Assembly: GCA_003695705.1 (NCBI GenBank)
Contig: RFHU01000377.1
Span: 1-64,000, forward strand
Length of the DNA stretch: 64,000 nucleotides
Direction of reading: 5' to 3'
From: Planctomycetota bacterium
GTDB taxonomy: Bacteria; Planctomycetota; J058
Part shown: positions 54,612-63,400 of the stretch, piece after piece
Layout: each line of letters begins with the position of its first letter
Numbering within the stretch: position 1 is the first letter of the stretch
The notes under the pieces: model-generated
Database searches by the model: none
What the model saw: the letters and a program-made list of their open reading frames with translations, nothing else
Told to the model about the DNA's origin: nothing
Translations under genes and position numbers: made by a program

Positions 54612-55970
54612 TCACGAGCGAGTCCTCCCCCGGCGCAGGGGCTTGCGCTCGACGAGGCAGGCGTTGTAGTCTGGAAAGCCCGGACCGAGGCCCTGCTCGA
54701 GCAGCTTGGCGCGCAGGCCCTGCATGACGCCCTCCGCGCGCCGAGCGTCGAGGTCCAGGCCGCTCCGGCGCGCGACCTCGACGGGCGCGAGGCCGCGCTT
54801 GCAAGTGAGGTCTTTGTACATGCGGCAGCCCGCGGGAGGGGCGTGGGCGCAGCGCTCGGCAACGACGGCCAGCTCGAACTCGTCGATGACGCCGCGACGG
54901 CGGAGCGTCTCGTAGGCCCGATCCACGAGGCCCATCCAGACCTTGAGGCGTACGCGGTTGAGGCACAAGTTGATGGCGTTGGTGGTCAGGCGCTGGGCCC
55001 GCTCGAGGTCGCGAACGCGCAGTCCGGGGCGGGCGAAGGCGCGGGCGAGGGCCCAGGCCTCGGTGCCGAGCGGCGCGCCGAGCAATTCGGCGAGTTCGGC
55101 GAGCACCGCTTCGTCGCGACCGCTGACGGTCGCGGCCTCGGTCGGGGTGAGGCCGTCGAGGAGCAGCCGCAGGGCGAGGGCGTCCTCGCTCTCCAGCGGG
55201 CTGCCCACGCGTTCGCAAACGCGCTGGAAGCGGTGCGGAACGTCCGAGGACCGCAGTCCGTGGACGATGTCCGCCACCGAGCGTCCCTGACCCACCAAGC
55301 TCATCAGGACACCGTCCAGGGCACCAATGCGTCCCGCCGCCTCGAGTTCATCGATCACCGACAGCACGTAGTCGAGGGCGTCGCGCTGGGCCACCGAAGG
55401 CGCCGCGGGTCGGGAACCCTCCCCGGGATCCTCCTCGAGGGGGGCCGGCCTTCGCGCCGTGACCCGGTCGAGGCAGTGGTTGCGCACGATCCGCGCGCAG
55501 TAGGCCCTGAAGTCGCGGCCGTCCCACTTGGCAATGGCCTCCCAAATCCGGCTCTGCAAGGCGGGCAGCTCGTGCTCCGGGTCGAGCCGGTATCTACGAA
55601 CGATACGGGCGACGGGCAGCTGGCTTTCGAGCAATTCCCAGAGGGAGCGGAAGGCCGCGTCGTCCTCCCGACGGAGGAAGACTTGCTTGGCGAGGCGGAA
55701 GTACGGAGAACCGCAGGCCTTGGCCAGCTCGCGAGCAAGGCTCTGAGCCACCCCCCGAACGCCCCCTTCCAGCCCCTCGAGGGAGGGCGGCGGGGAGCCC
55801 TCCTCTGCCTCTTCGAGCGCTTCGCGCCAGGGGGCGTGGCGACGAAGGATCTTGGGGAGGAGCTGGCGATGGAAGCCGCCGAAGCGCTCCTCGGGGACGA
55901 GGGCCTCGAGTTCGGCCGCGGTGAGCTCGCAAAGCGCCTCGAGTTCGTCCTCGGAGGGGAGGGAGGTCAT
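54612..55970 (-). CDS. Divergent sigma-70-like / ECF-like transcription factor
   Basis: A 452-residue protein with a sigma region 2-like core near residues 130-170: LPALQSRIWEAIAKWDGRDF and RAYCARIVRNHCLDRVTARR correspond to the helix that binds core polymerase and the -10 DNA. After it come several helix-turn-helix-like stretches, such as DGLTPTEAATVSGRDEAVLA (about 270-290) and an end segment LAPVEVARRSGLDLDARRA. The C-terminal 250 residues are far longer than in ordinary ECF factors. I infer that it is a planctomycete-type sigma-like regulator, but it could be a degenerate sigma-fold protein with another role. ATG supported by a TAGCAT hexamer ending 7 bases upstream. Gap of 56 bases to the Kelch gene end. 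Confidence 0.6.
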   Translation of the reverse strand: MTSLPSEDELEALCELTAAELEALVPEERFGGFHRQLLPKILRRHAPWREALEEAEEGSPPPSLEGLEGGVRGVAQSLARELAKACGSPYFRLAKQVFLRREDDAAFRSLWELLESQLPVARIVRRYRLDPEHELPALQSRIWEAIAKWDGRDFRAYCARIVRNHCLDRVTARRPAPLEEDPGEGSRPAAPSVAQRDALDYVLSVIDELEAAGRIGALDGVLMSLVGQGRSVADIVHGLRSSDVPHRFQRVCERVGSPLESEDALALRLLLDGLTPTEAATVSGRDEAVLAELAELLGAPLGTEAWALARAFARPGLRVRDLERAQRLTTNAINLCLNRVRLKVWMGLVDRAYETLRRRGVIDEFELAVVAERCAHAPPAGCRMYKDLTCKRGLAPVEVARRSGLDLDARRAEGVMQGLRAKLLEQGLGPGFPDYNACLVERKPLRRGRTRS

Positions 55971-55977
55971 GCACCGC

Positions 55978-55983
55978 ATGCTA
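55978..55983 (-). promoter_or_regulatory. Predicted -10 element TAGCAT, leaderless promoter
   Basis: TAGCAT on the reverse strand ends 7 bases before the ATG of the sigma-like gene. The same hexamer precedes the lipocalin-like gene at nearly the same distance. Confidence 0.45.
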
Positions 55984-56026
55984 CGAGAGAGCGACCGAGC
56001 GGCGCCAGTTGGCCGGTCCGTAGGGT

Positions 56027-57265
56027 TCAGCGAAGGCGTTCGGTCGCGGACAGGGCCGCGCCCTCCGGTCCGAAGCCTCCGACGACCAGAACGCTCCCGT
56101 CGCGCAAGCGGACGGCGGCGAAGTCGCTGCGAGGGTTCAGCAAGGAGGCAAAGGGCACGAAGGCGTCCCGCGCGGGGTCGTAGAGTTCGCAACTCGCGAG
56201 GGGCGCGCCGTCGGCGTCGAGCCCGCCGAGGACCAAGACCGAGCCCCCGGCGACCACGGCCTCCGCGCCGAAGCGCGCCGTAGCGAGGGAGGGCCCCGGA
56301 ACGAAGCTCCCCTGCGCGAGGTCGTAGCGGAGCGTGCTGGTGGTGGCCGCGAGTCGCTCCCCCTGGGGGACCTGCCCGCCGACGACCAAGGCGCCCCAGG
56401 AGGTCCGCGCCGCGGCGGCGAGGACGCGGCCCTGGCCCGGGCCGGCGATGGGGCCGAAGCGACCGCTGGCGCCTGCGAAGCGCTCGGCGTTCGTGGCCGG
56501 AAAGCGCTGCACGGTCCAGCCGCCGCCGGCGGCCTGGCCCACGTCGGCGCCGCCGACCACCAACGCGTCGCCGCCCAACGCCACGGCGCTGCCCCAAGCG
56601 CGCACGTCGGAGAGGGCGAGGGGCGTGAAGGTCTCGCTGCGCGGATCGAAGACCTCTGCCGTGGCCGTCGCGCGCAGGCTCGCGTCGAGGCCACCCACCA
56701 GGAGCACCCGCCCGTCGGAGAGCAGGAGCGCCTCGTGCCAGGCCCGGGGAGTCGTCAAGGAACCGACGGGGCGAAAGGTGTTCGAGGCCGGCTCGAAGAC
56801 GTAGGCCGAGCGGAGGGTCTCGAGGACGGGCATCCCGCGAGGGTCGGCGCGCTCGATGCCAATGCCCCCCGCGATGAGGACGCGTCCGTCGAGCAAGCGC
56901 GTGGCGCTGTGGAGTTGGCGGGCGGTGGGGACACGCCCGCGGGGATCCATCATCAGGCCGCGGGCGGGGTCGTCGTGGAGGGCACGGACGAGGTCCCAAG
57001 TGCCGGTGAGCGGGTCGTAGAGTTCGGCGTCGGCGAGAACGCCCGCACCGTCGGTGCCGCCCACGACGAGGACGCGACCGTCGGCGAGAAGGGTGGCCGT
57101 GTGCTGGGCCCGGGGAGAACGCATCGCGCCGTCGGCCACGAAGGCGCCGCCGGCGACGAAGGCGGGACTCGCGGCGGAAGCCGCGCCCGAAGAAGCGGAG
57201 TTCCCTCCGCCGCAGCCGAGGAGCAGGGCAAGCGGCAGCGCAAGCCAGCGACGCGACGGTCCCAT
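56027..57265 (-). CDS. Kelch-repeat lipoprotein
   Basis: A 412-residue lipoprotein. The signal sequence MGPSRRWLALPLALLLGCGG has a lipobox LLGC, so Cys18 should be lipidated. The mature protein contains about six Kelch-type beta-propeller blades, each with a pattern like AQHTATLLADGRVLVVGGTD, LHSATRLLDGRVLIAGGIG or WHEALLLSDGRVLLVGGLD and the following ELYDPLTGTW or VFDPRSETF. This is a surface or periplasmic propeller, probably for binding proteins or glycans. The ATG has GGGAGG 4 bases upstream and gives the signal peptide; a longer upstream frame lacks sense. Confidence 0.82.
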   Translation of the reverse strand: MGPSRRWLALPLALLLGCGGGNSASSGAASAASPAFVAGGAFVADGAMRSPRAQHTATLLADGRVLVVGGTDGAGVLADAELYDPLTGTWDLVRALHDDPARGLMMDPRGRVPTARQLHSATRLLDGRVLIAGGIGIERADPRGMPVLETLRSAYVFEPASNTFRPVGSLTTPRAWHEALLLSDGRVLLVGGLDASLRATATAEVFDPRSETFTPLALSDVRAWGSAVALGGDALVVGGADVGQAAGGGWTVQRFPATNAERFAGASGRFGPIAGPGQGRVLAAAARTSWGALVVGGQVPQGERLAATTSTLRYDLAQGSFVPGPSLATARFGAEAVVAGGSVLVLGGLDADGAPLASCELYDPARDAFVPFASLLNPRSDFAAVRLRDGSVLVVGGFGPEGAALSATERLR

Positions 57266-57589
57266 GGGCCCTCCCTTCGCCTCGAGGGGCGAAGGGTGGA
57301 GATCAATTTCCTTGCCAAACAAAGCGGAAGGAATGCCCCAGAGCCAAAGGGGTTCCGCGCCCTCAACGCCACGATCCGAAACGATGAGGGACGATGGGCG
57401 CAATCCGTTTCATTTCCCGGGATTGGGTTCGAATTCGTCTACGGGTGGACGAAAGGGGGGAGGGGTGCTACCGTGCCTTTCGTAAAGCCAGATTGCACGT
57501 AGCATCTGCGGCCTGGCAACCACGGCCGAACGTCGGCGCTTCGAGTTACAACCCGTTTGCTCCACCCGCGGAGATCGAGGGGTGTCCCC
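57266..57589. other. Divergent intergenic region
   Basis: About 324 bases between the Kelch lipoprotein and the L7/L12-like gene. It is AT-richer than its surroundings. Forward TGGACG (57446-57451) and TACCGT (57469-57474) are separated by 17 bases and could be a promoter for the small gene, giving a leader of about 110 bases. Confidence 0.35.
57446..57474 (+). promoter_or_regulatory. Candidate promoter of the L7/L12-like gene
   Basis: TGGACG and TACCGT with a 17-base spacer. Four and three consensus matches only, but the spacing is optimal. Confidence 0.3.
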
Positions 57590-57943
57590 ATGCGGAAAAT
57601 CAAGACGAAGGGGCTGAAGATCAAGCACAAGCCCGTGGATCGGGGTCCTCGGTTCTGCGTGGTGCTCCACGGGATCAAGAAGGACACCGACAAGGTCAAG
57701 GAAGCCATGGGCAGGATCTTCGAGATCAACGACGCCCTGGCGGACCAGGTCATCAGCAAGGCCCCCGTGGTCATCTGCAAGGACCTCGACCAAGAAGTCG
57801 CCTCCGATTACGTAAAGAAGCTCAAGTCTGCCGGAGACTTCCGCGTGTGGCTCGAGAGCGCGGCCGGGCGCATGAAGCAGATGAACCTAAAGCAGAAGAA
57901 CGGCCCGCCGCCCATGCAGGCCCCCCAGATCCGCAAGCACTGA
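57590..57943 (+). CDS. Small L7/L12 C-terminal-domain-like protein
   Basis: A 117-residue basic protein. The middle region KKDTDKVKEAMGRIFEINDA, then QVISKAPVVICKDLDQEVA and DYVKKLKSAGDFRVWL follows the alternation of helices and strand in the ribosomal L7/L12 C-terminal domain ([21 protein letters not shown]...KKLEAAGA), so it is probably a stand-alone L7/L12-fold protein rather than the ribosomal protein itself. The N-terminus MRKIKTKGLKIKHKP is strongly basic and the tail Lys/Gln/Pro-rich, which suggests nucleic-acid or ribosome binding. The ATG has GAGGGGTGT upstream. Followed by a 417-base gap. Confidence 0.55.
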   Translation: MRKIKTKGLKIKHKPVDRGPRFCVVLHGIKKDTDKVKEAMGRIFEINDALADQVISKAPVVICKDLDQEVASDYVKKLKSAGDFRVWLESAAGRMKQMNLKQKNGPPPMQAPQIRKH

Positions 57944-58360
57944 CCAAGCAGCACAGAGGGCCGAGCGCAACGCCCGGAGGAATCCACCGGCGACCGGACC
58001 CTCCTCGTCGTCCCTGGGCCCGTTCCACCGCCTAGGCCCCGGACGCGGGCCGGCGAAGGTCCAGCCAGCCTCCCCGGATCGAGGGACCCGCCGCCGAGCG
58101 AACCCCGAACGGCCAAAAGGAATACACTGAAAGGAATACACTGGAAGGACTTGCCCTCAAGTCCCCCCAAGCTCGGCGATGCGCAAGGGCCCCTCGCCGG
58201 TTCCTGGGTGCTAACGGAACCATGACATTCGTTTGGGGGGCCTGGGGTATGCTGAGCCGCGTCGTGAGAGCTTCGGGGGGTTGCGTGGCGGGCTACCGCT
58301 GCGGGGTCGGCTCCCTAACCCCACGAGCGCTCCTCTCCCTCCAGCCTCGTTAGGAGACCC
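57944..58360. other. Gap with repeats and palindromes upstream of a small gene
   Basis: No supported gene. It contains a 14-base tandem duplication, a seven-bp hairpin GGACTTG-CCCT-CAAGTCC at 58147-58164, and the inverted repeat GGTTCC-N11-GGAACC at 58199-58221, then a TATGCT hexamer at 58248-58253 that may be the -10 box of the following small gene, leaving a leader of about 100 bases. Confidence 0.5.
58116..58143. repeat. Perfect 14-base tandem duplication
   Basis: AAAGGAATACACTG occurs twice without interruption. Its low GC content is striking here. It could be a binding site array or a recent duplication. Confidence 0.8.
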
Positions 58361-58606
58361 ATGAAAGCCCGCTTCGATTCCAAGCCGCTCAAGCTCGCAG
58401 CCAAGGTTCGGACCCGAGCGAACGGAGCCGAGGGATACGTCACCCGCATGGGCCTGCTGCGGCTCAAGCGCGGCGGAAAGACCAAGGTCGACGTCTACTT
58501 CCCCGAGCGCAAGGCCCGCGGCTACACCTTCATGGGCCAGAAGACCTATCTGGCGAGCTTCCTCAAGTACAGCGGCTCCCTCGAAAGCGAGACCGCCAAG
58601 GTCTGA
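58361..58606 (+). CDS. Small basic protein of unknown function
   Basis: An 81-residue protein (MKARFDSKPLKLAAKVRTRA start) rich in Lys and Arg with a beta-rich centre: GYVTRMGLLRLKRGGKTKVD followed by VYFPERKARGYTFMGQKTY. I do not recognise the family. The composition suggests nucleic-acid or ribosome association. The ATG has TAGGAGA 4 bases upstream, a strong ribosome binding site, and the gene ends at a clear terminator, so it is a real, separately expressed gene with an unusually complex upstream region. Confidence 0.65.
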   Translation: MKARFDSKPLKLAAKVRTRANGAEGYVTRMGLLRLKRGGKTKVDVYFPERKARGYTFMGQKTYLASFLKYSGSLESETAKV

Positions 58607-58649
58607 ACGCGCGCTCCGCCTCGCGGCGGAACCCCTCGGACCCACTTCG

Positions 58650-58675
58650 CGGCCGCGCCCCCAAGGGCGCGGCCG
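58650..58675 (+). terminator. Hairpin terminator after the small basic protein gene
   Basis: Perfect 11-bp stem CGGCCGCGCCC / GGGCGCGGCCG with loop CCAA, followed by TTCGCGTTGGTT. Confidence 0.65.
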
Positions 58676-58820
58676 TTCGCGTTGGTTCGAGGGCCGCTGG
58701 GGGAGCGTGTTGCCGGTGCGGCCCGCCCGCCGCAGCGCCCGGCCACGGCCTCGGGCGAGTTCACGGACGGTCTACCGGAAGATCCGTTCGGCGGGTACGC
58801 TGCCTGGGACGGACGGCTTG

Positions 58821-59810
58821 ATGAGTCCTCTGGATCGCCTCCTGCAGTTCAAGCTGCGCGTCGGGCGCATTGCGCGCATCGACGTCTACGCGCACTGGAC
58901 TTTGCTCCTTTTGGGCGCGTACCTCCTCTACTCCTTCCGCAGCGACCTCAAGCTGGGGTTGCTCGTCGAACTCGGCCTTTGGGGGAGCATTTTCCTCCAC
59001 GAGCTGGGGCACTGCTGGGCAGCGCGCCGCGTGGGCGGCGAGGCCGACGAAATCGTCCTCTGGCCGCTTGGCGGGCTGGCGCTGACCCGAGAAGCCTTCC
59101 GACCGTGGCCCAAGTTCTTCACCGCGGCGATGGGCCCCGCGGTCAACGCCCTGCTCCTCGTGGTCGCCCTCCCCCTCTACCTCATGCTCGGCGGGGACCT
59201 GGCGGCCCTCCTCCCCGGGTCCTACCCCTCCAGTCCGGCGCTGGGGATCTGGTTCCTCTACACCTTCGTCTACCTCAACGGACTGCTCCTGCTGCTCAAC
59301 CTGCTTCCCGCCTTTCCCCTCGACGGCGGGCGCATGTTCCAGGCGGCCCTCTGGCCGCGGCTCGGCTTCCGCCGATCCTTGCAATGGGCGATCTTCGCCG
59401 CCTACGCCTCGGCCGCCCTCATCGCCGTCTACGCCGTCTTCGTGGCGCAGAGCTTCCTGCTCGGGTGCGTGGCCCTGTTCGTCGTCTACGGCGCCCTGCA
59501 GGAGCGCGCGCGCTTGCGCTACGGCCTCTACGAGGAGGTCGAGCTCCTCGGGGGAAGCGCCTCTCCCTGGTCGCCCGGCTTCTCCCCCGAGCCCGACGAG
59601 GGACCGCGCCCCTCCGCCTTCCGGCGTTGGCGCGAGCGACGGCGCCGCCGACGCGAAGCGCTGGAGGCGCGGCGGCTCGCCGAACTGCGCGAGCGCCTCG
59701 ACGAGGTCCTCGCGAAGGTGTCTCGGGTGGGCATGGACGGGCTTACGCGCGAAGAGCGCGCCTTCCTCGAGCGCGCCAGCAAGGAGCTGCGCAAGCAGCG
59801 CTCCCGCTGA
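58821..59810 (+). CDS. M50 family site-2-type metalloprotease
   Basis: A 329-residue intramembrane zinc protease. The active site HELGHCWAARRVGG is near residues 60-73 and the third metal ligand is in LLPAFPLDGGRMFQA (about 165-179). About six membrane segments. The C-terminal 60 residues (ERLDEVLAKVSRVGMDGLTR then EERAFLERASKEL) form a short helical module also found at the end of bacterial rhomboid proteases, preceded by an Arg-rich linker. It probably cleaves membrane-bound regulators such as anti-sigma factors. The ATG was chosen because the first membrane domain begins right after it; a TACGCT hexamer lies about 20 bases upstream. The glycosylase gene follows after 7 bases. Confidence 0.85.
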   Translation: MSPLDRLLQFKLRVGRIARIDVYAHWTLLLLGAYLLYSFRSDLKLGLLVELGLWGSIFLHELGHCWAARRVGGEADEIVLWPLGGLALTREAFRPWPKFFTAAMGPAVNALLLVVALPLYLMLGGDLAALLPGSYPSSPALGIWFLYTFVYLNGLLLLLNLLPAFPLDGGRMFQAALWPRLGFRRSLQWAIFAAYASAALIAVYAVFVAQSFLLGCVALFVVYGALQERARLRYGLYEEVELLGGSASPWSPGFSPEPDEGPRPSAFRRWRERRRRRREALEARRLAELRERLDEVLAKVSRVGMDGLTREERAFLERASKELRKQRSR

Positions 59811-59817
59811 GGCTCCG

Positions 59818-60396
59818 GTGGCCGTGCGTCGTCTGCGCCGCTCCTTCTTCGCGCGCCACTCCGTGGCCGTCGCACCGGAACTCCTCGGCTTGGTCCTTCT
59901 CAAGGACGGCGTCGGCGGGCCCATCATCGAGGCCGAGGCGTACCACGAGGAAGAGCCTTCCTGCCACGCGCACGGAGGCCGCACGGCGCGCAACCAGAGC
60001 CTCTTCCTCCGCGGAGGGCACCTCTACGTCTACCGGATCCACCGATCCCTGTGCGCCAACGTCAGCACGGGCCCTCCGGGCTCGGGCCAAGGCGTCTTGG
60101 TGCGGGCCCTCCTCCCCACCGACGGGCGCGACCGGATCGCTCGGCGGCGGGGAGGGCGGCCCGAACGGATCTGGACCGACGGGCCCGGGAAAGTGTGCCA
60201 GGCACTCGCCATTTCCCTCGACGACGACGGACAGGACCTCCTCTCGCCCGGCGGCGTGCGCCTGGTCGACCGCGGCCACCGCCCGCGCCCGGACGATGTC
60301 GAGGTCGGCCCGAGGGTTGGGATCTCACGGGCCGTCGACTTGCCCTGGCGTTTCCTCTGGCACCCACCACGGCCGCTCGGTGCCCCGCGCACCTGA
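59818..60396 (+). CDS. DNA-3-methyladenine glycosylase (AAG/MPG family)
   Basis: A 192-residue base-excision enzyme that removes alkylated purines. Family motifs: ARHSVAVAPELLGLVLL near the N-terminus, the catalytic Glu in IIEAEAYHEEEPSCHAHGGR, RNQSLFLRGGHLYVYRIH, the CANVSTGPPGSGQGVLVRAL region and GPGKVCQALAISLDDDGQDL. The catalytic Glu is present and the length is normal. GTG start only 7 bases behind the protease gene, so it is probably co-expressed. The 3' end is convergent with the mechanosensitive channel gene, 89 bases away. Confidence 0.92.
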   Translation: MAVRRLRRSFFARHSVAVAPELLGLVLLKDGVGGPIIEAEAYHEEEPSCHAHGGRTARNQSLFLRGGHLYVYRIHRSLCANVSTGPPGSGQGVLVRALLPTDGRDRIARRRGGRPERIWTDGPGKVCQALAISLDDDGQDLLSPGGVRLVDRGHRPRPDDVEVGPRVGISRAVDLPWRFLWHPPRPLGAPRT

Positions 60397-60485
60397 CGAA
60401 GCGAACCCGCGGCGGCGTCGTGTCCCCAGACTCCGCGCACGCCACGGCCTCTTCCCCTGCCACGGAACGCGCTGCGTCCGGCAGT

Positions 60486-63400
60486 TCAGCCCTCCGTGCG
60501 GGGCTCCGCCCAGCTGGGGTGGGGAGCCCCGGCGGGGCCGCGGGCCTCGCGGATGGCGTCGACCAGGCCGTTGTCGCTCCGCAAATGCAGGTCGACTTGA
60601 GGAAACGCGATCTCGATGCCCTCGGCGGCAAAGCGCCTGGCGATGGCCGAGTGGAGCTGGTCGGAGATCCGGTAGAGATCGGCCGGGCTGCTGACGAAGG
60701 CGTGCAGCTCCCAGTTGAGCGTGCTGTCGCCGAAGCCGAGGAACAGGGCCTCCGGCGCCGGATCCTTGAGAACGCGGGGATGCTCGCCGGCCACGGAGAG
60801 GAGCGCAGCGCGAACGGGGTCGGGGTCCGTCCCGTAGGCTACGCCGACGGGGACGGTGAGCCGCACGACCGAGTCGGTGAGTCCCCAGTTGATGACGTTG
60901 CCCGTCACGAAGGTCTTGTTGGGGATGATCAACTCCTTGCGGTCGCGATCCAGAATGGTCGTCGCGCGGATGCGGATGCGGCTGACCACGCCGGTGATGT
61001 CGCCGACGGTAACCCAGTCGCCCAGTCGAATCGGCCGCTCGAAGAGGATGATGAGGCCGGAGACGAAGTTGGCGAAGATTTCTTGAAGCCCGAAGGCAAG
61101 GCCGAAGGTGAGCGCCGCGGCGAGCCACTGAATGCTGTCCCAGCGGAAACCGATCATGCCCAGACTCACCGAAGCGCCGACCAAGACGATGGTGTAGCGC
61201 GCGACGGTGCTGATGGCGTAGCGCGTTCCCGAGTCGAGGGCCACCCGCGAGAGGAGCAGGAACTCGAGGAGGCCGGGGAGGGTCTGGGCCGCGAGCACGG
61301 TGAGCACGACCGCGAGGAGTGCGAGGCCCACATCCGCGAGGGTCAAGCGCTCGGGGATCGCTTGCTCGAGGTCTTCCACCGCGGGCGCAGGCGCTGGGCC
61401 CGCCCCCGGGCGGCCGGGAGCGGTCGGGGTCGCCGGGGACGGGCTTTCGACGCGGGACCGATTCGGATCCTCGAGCACGGGCAGCGCCTGCTCCTCGGCT
61501 TCGAGGTAGGCGACCTCCGGCCACACTTGGATTTGGTCCAGACGCCGGAGCGCAGGCAGGACGTCCGCCCAGAGCCAGAAGAAGCCCATGGCCGCAGCGA
61601 GCGCGATGAGGGTGCGGAAGAAGCGCTGGGATTGGGAGCTGAGGGCGGCGTGGTCGACTTCGTCGAGGTCGATGGTGATGGCGCTCGAGCCGTCGACCTC
61701 TCTCGCCGCCCCCACGCCATCGAGCACTGCGGATGGTCTCCGGGCCCCGCGGGTGGTGGCTCCGAAGCGCGCCGCCCGCCGCGTCACGGCGTGTGCGGAG
61801 GGCGTCGCCCCCGCGTCCCTGCCGGCCGGCTTTTCGACGGTGGAGGCTGGCCCCTCGACGTCCTCGCCCGAGGGTTCCTCTCCGCCCGACCCCGACGCAG
61901 CGCCGGAGGCAGGGGGAGACGCGGCGCCCTCCTCCGAACCCGCCCCGCCCTTGGCCGCAGCACCGGCGCCGGCGCCGGCGGAAGAGGGCACCTCGGCCTC
62001 GGCGGCTGGTTCTCCGGAGGCGGCCTCGACCGTTTCGAGCGCCGCGGCGGCGGCCCGCGCAGCCTCCTCCGCCGCGCGCCTCGCTTCTTCCGCCTCGGCC
62101 TCGGCGGCGATCTGCTGGTGGATGAGCCGGGTGCGAGCGAGCCGAAGCCAGCGGAGGAGAAGGGCGTGGGCGAGGATGAGCCCCGCCACGAGCCACAGGG
62201 AAGCCTGCGTCCGGTCGAGGAGCTTGAGCGCAGTGTAATGGTAGCCACGCAGGGAGATGACGGCGAGGCACAACGGAAGGCCGGCGCTGAGCGGATACCA
62301 CACGTAGCGCAGGCGGGCGATCCAACCGCTCCGGTGCCGTTTGAGGTAGTTGGCCATCACCGGCCCGCTCGGGCGCAAGGTCCGGTAGACGAAGACGGAA
62401 TAGACCAAGGCCTGCACGGTGAGCGCCATGCGCCCCAGCGAATCGTTCCAGCGCGGTTCGTGAAGCGCGTCGAGCGTGACGACGACGTAGGCGGTGACCA
62501 GCACCGCGGGGGTGAACCAGCGCAGGTGCCAGCGCAGGTGTCCCAGGCTCGACGAGCGCCAGCGGAAGTGGGCCACCCCCAAGCCCCGCGGATCGAAGAT
62601 GCGGCGGACGAGCTCCAGGCCCAGGAGCAACTCCGCGCAGGAGCGCAGCCCCTGCGCGATCGCGATCGCGGCCTGGCTCTGACCCTGCGGACGCGCCAGG
62701 AACCAGGAAAGGCCCCAGAGAAGCGTGGGGACGGGAAGGGCAAGAAGGAGGGTGAACACGAGGGCGCGGAGCGTATGGCCGTAGTCGTCGCGCTGGGGCT
62801 TCCACACGGACTCGGCGCTGCGTTCGAGCCCTGCGCGCGCCACGGGGTGCCCCACCAGGAGGAGGAGCAGCAGCAACACCCAGAGGGTGGCTTCGGGCCA
62901 GTGGACCCGGGCAGCGCGGAGGGCGAGGGGGACGGCGTCGCCAAGGTCCCGCGGAGCAACGATCCAGCGAAGCCCCTCCAGAGCGGCCGCCGGAGAGGGC
63001 AACGCCGAGCCGGCGACGCTGCGAACCCAGAGGATCCGCTCCTCGAGGTAGGCGCGGTACTCGCTCGTCGCCTCGATGAGCTGGCGGGTCGTCGCGTCGA
63101 GCTCGACCATGCGATCGAAGAGGCGGGTGTAATCTTCGATGAGCGCGTCGAGGAGGTCGCGGCGGGCGGTAAGCAGCTCCCGCGCGATGTCCTCCACCCG
63201 CGCGCGTTCTTCCGGGTTGAGGCTGCTGACGGCCTCGGCCAGCCGCGCGGCGATGTCCCCGGCCTGGAGGCGCTCCTCCTCGCGCAGAATGAGTTGGTAC
63301 TGCACGTCGGCCAGGAGTTCCTGGCGTGCAGCCAGGCGACGGGCAAGGGTGCCTTCGTCCGGAAGCTCGTCCAGCTTCTTGCGCAGGAGCTGCCCAATGG

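Noticed and set aside
57420-57445. GGGTTCGAATTCG as a tRNA T-loop
   Set aside because: No acceptor stem or anticodon arm can be folded around it.
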